Source: Alloalcanivorax profundimaris (GTDB taxonomy: Bacteria > Pseudomonadota > Gammaproteobacteria > Pseudomonadales > Alcanivoracaceae). Taken from it: a stretch of 64,000 nucleotides of DNA. Location of the stretch: positions 186,001 to 250,000 of the forward strand of contig NZ_JABJWH010000010.1 of NCBI RefSeq assembly GCF_015265435.1, read 5' to 3'. The translations under genes were made by a program, and so were the position numbers. This document shows, piece by piece, positions 59,979 through 64,000 of this stretch. The stretch's first letter is position 1; the number at the start of each line of letters is the position of its first letter. The notes beneath the pieces are model-generated. The model searched no databases, had not been told where the DNA came from, and saw only the letters and a program-made list of their open reading frames with translations.

Positions 59979-61055
59979 TCAGCCGTTGGCCAAGGCCTCG
60001 GCGACGGCGGCGCCCATTTCCCCGGTGCTCACCTTGCGGGTGCCCTCGGTGTGAATATCCGCGGTTCGCAGTCCCTGATCCAGCACCTTTTCCACCGCCG
60101 CCTCGATGGCGTCGGCCACATCGCCGCGCTGAAGGCTGTAGCGCATCAGCATGGCCAGCGACATGATCGTCGCCAGCGGGTTGGCGAGGCCCTGCCCGGC
60201 GATGTCCGGCGCCGAGCCGTGGCAGGGTTCGTACAGGCCCTTGCGGTTTTCGTCCAGGGACGCGGAGGGCAGCATGCCGATGGAGCCGGTGAGCATGGCG
60301 GCTTCATCGGAAAGGATGTCACCGAACAGGTTGCCGGTCACGATGACATCGAAATTCTTGGGCGCGCGCACCAGCTGCATGGCGGCGTTGTCCACGTACA
60401 TGTGCGACAGCTCGATCTCCGGGTAGGCCTTGGCCTCCTCGGTGACCACTTCCTTCCACAGCTCGGTGACTTCCAGCACATTGGCCTTGTCCACGGAGCA
60501 CACGCGCTTGCCGCGCTGCATGGCCAGGTCGAAGGCGACCCGGGCGATGCGCTTCATTTCCGATTCGGAATACACATAGGTGTTGAAGCCCACCCGCTCG
60601 CCGTTCTCTTCCTTGATGCCGCGCGGCTGGCCGAAGTAAATGCCGCCGGTGAGCTCGCGCACGATCAGGATGTCGAGCCCGGACACCACTTCCGGCTTGA
60701 GGCTGGAGGCGCCGGCCAGTTGCGGGAACAGAATGGCCGGGCGCAGGTTGGCGAACAGGCCGAGCGACGAACGCAGTCGCAGCAGGCCGCGCTCCGGTCG
60801 CTTGTCGCGCTCCAGGGTGTCCCACTTGGGCCCGCCGATGCTGCCGAACAGGATGGCGTCGGCGGCGCGCGCTTTCTCCAGGGTACCCTCGGGCAGCGGA
60901 TCGCCCTCGGCGTCGCAGGCGGCCCCGCCCACCAGACCGTGGTCCAGCTCGATGTCCAGACCGAAGCGGGCCTGGGCGGCGTCCAGCACGCGCAGGGCTT
61001 CGTCCACGATTTCCGGGCCAATCCCGTCGCCGGGCAATACCAGAATACGGCTCAT
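59979..61055 (-). CDS. leuB: 3-Isopropylmalate dehydrogenase
   Basis: A 358-residue NAD enzyme of leucine synthesis that oxidises and decarboxylates 3-isopropylmalate. [14 protein letters not shown] opens it, [13 protein letters not shown] binds substrate, [14 protein letters not shown] carries the metal Asp residues, and [20 protein letters not shown] is the NAD loop. It follows the small lipoprotein gene by 31 bases; leuD and leuC are further upstream. Confidence 0.97.
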   Translation of the reverse strand: MSRILVLPGDGIGPEIVDEALRVLDAAQARFGLDIELDHGLVGGAACDAEGDPLPEGTLEKARAADAILFGSIGGPKWDTLERDKRPERGLLRLRSSLGLFANLRPAILFPQLAGASSLKPEVVSGLDILIVRELTGGIYFGQPRGIKEENGERVGFNTYVYSESEMKRIARVAFDLAMQRGKRVCSVDKANVLEVTELWKEVVTEEAKAYPEIELSHMYVDNAAMQLVRAPKNFDVIVTGNLFGDILSDEAAMLTGSIGMLPSASLDENRKGLYEPCHGSAPDIAGQGLANPLATIMSLAMLMRYSLQRGDVADAIEAAVEKVLDQGLRTADIHTEGTRKVSTGEMGAAVAEALANG

Positions 61056-61086
61056 CCAAATTCCTTAAACTATTGATTCACCCTGC

Positions 61087-61515
61087 TCAGAACAGGGCCT
61101 CGTCATAAACATTGACCACACCACTGCCCGCCGGCACCAGTACTGCGCCGTAGGGCTTGTCGCCCTCGCCTTCGCCGACCCAGATCAGGTAGTCAGCGCC
61201 GGCTTGGAAGTCATGGCTCAGAGTGCCGAAGCGCAAAGTGCCCTGGTGGTCGGCGAAAAATGCCACGTTGTGCTCGCCGGGCTCCAGAAGCACTCTTTGC
61301 TCGCCGCCGTTTTCCGCCAGGCGTTTGCCGTCCACCTTGAAGATCGCCACGGTGCTTTCGCCAGCGCCGCGCTCCCCATTGCTGCCCAACATGGTCTCTA
61401 TGCTCAGCCGCGCCTTGGGAGCACCGTCGCCGGGCGGATCGTACAAGGTGGCGCCGGTACACCCGGTGACCACCAATGCCAGGGCCAGCAGCAGGCCAGC
61501 GCTACGAACTCTCAT
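61087..61515 (-). CDS. Small lipoprotein between leuD and leuB
   Basis: A 142-residue predicted lipoprotein: a basic start, hydrophobic core and lipobox LVVTGC with Cys19 as the lipid site. After the Cys the next residue is Thr, not Asp, so outer-membrane sorting is expected. The mature part is short, beta-rich and without family motifs that I recognise; VLLEPGEHNVAFFAD resembles PEGA-like or carbohydrate-binding repeats. It sits within the leu operon with short gaps to both sides, so it is co-transcribed, but a role in leucine synthesis is unlikely. Confidence 0.85.
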   Translation of the reverse strand: MRVRSAGLLLALALVVTGCTGATLYDPPGDGAPKARLSIETMLGSNGERGAGESTVAIFKVDGKRLAENGGEQRVLLEPGEHNVAFFADHQGTLRFGTLSHDFQAGADYLIWVGEGEGDKPYGAVLVPAGSGVVNVYDEALF

Positions 61516-61530
61516 TGCTGCCTCTGTACT

Positions 61531-62184
61531 CTATTGCTGTTGCGGCTCCTGAAAAACCCAGGGCTCGGCGGCCTGGCGGCGACTTTCGTAGGCACGGATG
61601 GCGTCCGCCTGCTGCAGGGACAGACCGATCTCGTCGAGACCATTGAGCAGGCAGTGCTTGCGGAAGCCGTCGATGTCGAACGGCAGCGCCTCGCCGTCCG
61701 GGGTCAGCACCTGCTGATTTTCCAGATCGACGGTAAGCCGGAAGTCGTCGCTGGCCGCCTCGGCCTTGAAAAGGTTCTCAACGGTAGCGTCCGGCAACAC
61801 GATCGGCAACAGGCCGTTCTTGAAGCAGTTGTTGTAGAAAATGTCGGCGTAGCTGGGCGCGATGATCGCCTTGAAGCCGAAATCCATGAGCGCCCAGGGG
61901 GCATGCTCGCGGCTCGAACCACAGCCGAAGTTGCGGCGGGTGATGAGCACGCTGGCACCCTGATATTGGGGCTTGTTGAGCACGAAGTCCGGGTTTTTCG
62001 GACGCGCGTCGTTGTCCTGGCCCGGGTAGCCCTCGTCCAGGTAGCGCCACTCGTCGAACAGGTTGGGGCCAAAGCCGGTGCGCTTGATGGACTTCAGGAA
62101 CTGCTTGGGAATGATCTGATCGGTGTCCACGTTGGCGCGGTCCAGCGGCGCCACCAGGCCGGTATGTTTAACGAATTTTTCCAT
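61531..62184 (-). CDS. leuD: 3-Isopropylmalate dehydratase small subunit
   Basis: A 217-residue subunit that with LeuC isomerises 2- to 3-isopropylmalate. The swivel-domain motifs [41 protein letters not shown] and the closing family segments are present. The ATG at 62184 is favoured because AAGGAG lies eight bases upstream; a GTG two codons before is possible. It follows leuC by 12 bases. Confidence 0.96.
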   Translation of the reverse strand: MEKFVKHTGLVAPLDRANVDTDQIIPKQFLKSIKRTGFGPNLFDEWRYLDEGYPGQDNDARPKNPDFVLNKPQYQGASVLITRRNFGCGSSREHAPWALMDFGFKAIIAPSYADIFYNNCFKNGLLPIVLPDATVENLFKAEAASDDFRLTVDLENQQVLTPDGEALPFDIDGFRKHCLLNGLDEIGLSLQQADAIRAYESRRQAAEPWVFQEPQQQ

Positions 62185-62196
62185 GACCACCGCTCC

Positions 62197-63612
62197 TTAG
62201 GCGTCCAAATCACGAATGTCGACGAAGTGGCCGGCCACCGCGGCGGCGGCGGCCATGGCCGGGCTAACCAGATGGGTACGGCCGCCGTTACCCTGGCGCC
62301 CCTCGAAGTTACGGTTGGAGGTGGACGCGCAGTGCTCGCCGGGCTGCAACCGGTCCGGGTTCATCGCCAGGCACATGGAACAGCCGGGTTGGCGCCATTC
62401 GAAACCGGCCTCCAGGAAGATCTTGTCCAGCCCTTCCCGTTCGGCTTGCTGTTTGACCACCCCGGAGCCGGGCACCACCAGCACCTGCTTCACCGAGTCC
62501 GCTTTCTTGCGGCCCTTGACCACCTCGGCGGCGGCGCGCAGGTCCTCGATGCGAGAGTTGGTGCAGGAACCGATGAACACCCGGTCCACGCGAATGTCGC
62601 TGACCTTGATGCCCGGCTCCAGGCCCATGTATTCATAGGCGCGCTGCATGCCGGAACGCTTCACTTCGTCCTGCTCGGCGTCGGGATCCGGCAACAGCGC
62701 GTCCACCGCCACCACCATCTCCGGGCTGGTGCCCCAGGACACCTGCGGCCGGATGTCGGCGGCGTCGATCTTCACTTCAGTGTCGAATACCGCGTCGTCG
62801 TCGGACACCAGGGTGCGCCAGTAGGCTTCCGCCTTGTCCCAGTCCGCGCCCTTGGGCGCCGCCGGACGACCGCGCACGTACTCGATGGTGGTGTCGTCCA
62901 CCGCCACCATGCCGGCGCGGGCACCGGCCTCGATGGACATATTGCAGACCGTCATGCGGCCTTCCAGACTCAGTGAGCGGATCGCGCTGCCGGCGAACTC
63001 GATGGCATGGCCGGTGCCGCCGGCGGTGCCGATCACGCCGATGATGTGCAGCACCACGTCCTTGGCGGTGACGCCGGGGCCCAGGTCGCCGTCCACCTGC
63101 ACGCGCATGTTCTTCATCTTGCTGGCCACCAGGGTCTGGGTGGCCAGCACATGCTCCACTTCACTGGTGCCGATGCCGTGGGCAAGACAGGCCAGCGCGC
63201 CGTTGGTGGAGGTGTGGGAATCGCCGCACACCACCGTCATGCCCGGCAGTACCGCGCCCTGCTCCGGCGCCATCACGTGCACGATGCCCTGGCGCACGTC
63301 GCCAATGCCGTACTCGGTGATGCCGAACTCGCGGGTATTGTCCTGCAGGGTGGTGACCTGAATGCGCGAGGTCTCGTCCTCGATGTCGGCGGCGCTGTCG
63401 AACGGCGTGGTCGGCACGTTGTGGTCGATGGTGGCCACCGAGGCGCCGGCGCGCCACGGCTGCCGGCCAGCCAGACGCAGGCCCTCGAACGCCTGCGGCG
63501 AGGTCACCTCGTGGATGATCTGCCGGTCGATGTAAATCAACGCCGAGCCGTCCTCGCGTTCGGCGACCAGGTGGGCGTCCCACAATTTGTCGTAAAGCGT
63601 TTTGCCAGCCAT
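62197..63612 (-). CDS. leuC: 3-Isopropylmalate dehydratase large subunit
   Basis: A 471-residue aconitase-family subunit. [12 protein letters not shown] starts it; iron-sulfur ligands are Cys in [13 protein letters not shown] and the pair in [12 protein letters not shown], with [13 protein letters not shown] and [14 protein letters not shown] as further signatures. The ATG at 63612 is the usual start; upstream frame is the divergent regulator region. It is first in the leu operon, with a sigma-70-like promoter upstream. Confidence 0.97.
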   Translation of the reverse strand: MAGKTLYDKLWDAHLVAEREDGSALIYIDRQIIHEVTSPQAFEGLRLAGRQPWRAGASVATIDHNVPTTPFDSAADIEDETSRIQVTTLQDNTREFGITEYGIGDVRQGIVHVMAPEQGAVLPGMTVVCGDSHTSTNGALACLAHGIGTSEVEHVLATQTLVASKMKNMRVQVDGDLGPGVTAKDVVLHIIGVIGTAGGTGHAIEFAGSAIRSLSLEGRMTVCNMSIEAGARAGMVAVDDTTIEYVRGRPAAPKGADWDKAEAYWRTLVSDDDAVFDTEVKIDAADIRPQVSWGTSPEMVVAVDALLPDPDAEQDEVKRSGMQRAYEYMGLEPGIKVSDIRVDRVFIGSCTNSRIEDLRAAAEVVKGRKKADSVKQVLVVPGSGVVKQQAEREGLDKIFLEAGFEWRQPGCSMCLAMNPDRLQPGEHCASTSNRNFEGRQGNGGRTHLVSPAMAAAAAVAGHFVDIRDLDA

Positions 63613-63663
63613 AGGTCCTCGTCCTGGTCCTGGTTCAAAAAGGGGAATCTTCAGGGTAGACAC

Positions 63664-63693
63664 ACCATACGCAGGGGCATTCGATAATTCCAA
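63664..63693 (-). promoter_or_regulatory. Sigma-70-like promoter of the leu operon
   Basis: On the minus strand TTGGAA (63693-63688) and TATGGT (63669-63664) are 18 bases apart, giving a start about 45 bases before leuC. The AT-rich stretch just upstream (63690-63720) is a plausible binding site for the divergent LysR regulator. Confidence 0.5.
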
Positions 63694-63750
63694 TTCATAT
63701 TTTTTATGTTTAGGATTCCAGATGGTTATCCATAAGCGACCGGGAATTCC

Positions 63751-64000
63751 ATGGACACCCACTCCCTCACCGTCTTCATGGCGGTGGCCGACACCGGCTC
63801 CTTCTCCGCCGCCGCGGAACGGCTGTTCCTGACCCAGCCGGCGGTGAGCAAACGCATCGCCCAGCTCGAACAACAGCTCGGCACCCGGCTGTTCGACCGG
63901 GTCGGCCGGCGCATCCGCCTCACCGAAGCCGGCGAGGCCCTGCGGCCCCGCGCCCGCCGCGTGCTGCTGGATCTGGAGGACATGAGCCGGGCGATCAGCG
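63751..64000 (+). CDS. LysR-family regulator, start only (cut by window end)
   Basis: The first 83 residues of a LysR regulator: [50 protein letters not shown] is the winged helix-turn-helix, then [25 protein letters not shown] enters the linker helix. The effector domain is outside the window. It is divergent from leuC across 138 bases, matching the Pseudomonas arrangement, so regulation of leu genes is possible but not shown. Confidence 0.92.
   Translation, partial: MDTHSLTVFMAVADTGSFSAAAERLFLTQPAVSKRIAQLEQQLGTRLFDRVGRRIRLTEAGEALRPRARRVLLDLEDMSRAIS

Overview
This window looks like chromosomal DNA from a high-GC gammaproteobacterium of the Pseudomonadales/Oceanospirillales type. The right-hand gene order (metZ, purF, cvpA, dedD-like, folC, accD, trpAB, trpF, truA, fimV, usg, asd, leuB, leuD, leuC, then a divergent LysR gene) closely follows the Pseudomonas chromosome as I remember it. 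The leucine catabolic liu cluster, osmoregulated glucan genes and REP-type palindromes fit an aerobic, Pseudomonas- or Alcanivorax-like organism, but I cannot name the genus from sequence alone. I see no phage, plasmid, transposase, CRISPR array, rRNA or tRNA.

Layout. 1-8.7 kb (minus strand): a DUF805 membrane protein, a two-CBS protein, the glucan operon opgG-small ORF-opgH, RraA, an NAD(P)-binding protein and a hybrid histidine kinase. 8.9-17.0 kb (plus): liuR-liuA-liuB-liuC-liuD-aacS, taking isovaleryl-CoA to HMG-CoA and activating acetoacetate. HMG-CoA lyase (liuE) is not here. 17.2-24.1 kb: an unrecognised exported protein, a MarR regulator, and an aau-type tryptophan tryptophylquinone (TTQ) amine dehydrogenase operon (large subunit, MauE, MauD, small subunit, monoheme cytochrome c), followed by an outer-membrane beta-barrel. 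24.1-27.0 kb (minus): glycosyltransferase, polysaccharide deacetylase-like and flippase-like genes. 27.2-34.9 kb: cbpA-cbpM, mtfA, an ornithine/lysine decarboxylase, CopD-like, a second DUF805 protein, acyl-CoA-binding protein, a membrane-GAF protein, an acyltransferase and a thioesterase. 35.0-40.7 kb (minus): hrpB, a GAF-PAS-GGDEF-EAL protein and an UndA-like diiron oxidase. 40.7-44.7 kb: moxR-DUF58-tgpA. 44.8-63.6 kb (minus): the housekeeping block of amino-acid, purine, folate, fatty-acid and tRNA modification genes. 63.75 kb: the start of a LysR regulator, cut by the window edge.

The most interesting accessory system is the 19.2-24.1 kb amine dehydrogenase cluster. It has all the parts to make, fold and export a TTQ enzyme plus a c-type cytochrome acceptor candidate and a dedicated outer-membrane channel, but no mauG/mauF-like maturation genes and no copper protein. 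Other items worth attention are the UndA-like oxidase, a possible split OpgH N-terminus, a REP variant with compensatory stem changes inside the liu operon, and a 129-bp element with 28-bp inverted arms between moxR and metZ. No gene-free stretch exceeds about 255 bases; the larger gaps are covered by the repeat, promoter and terminator entries.
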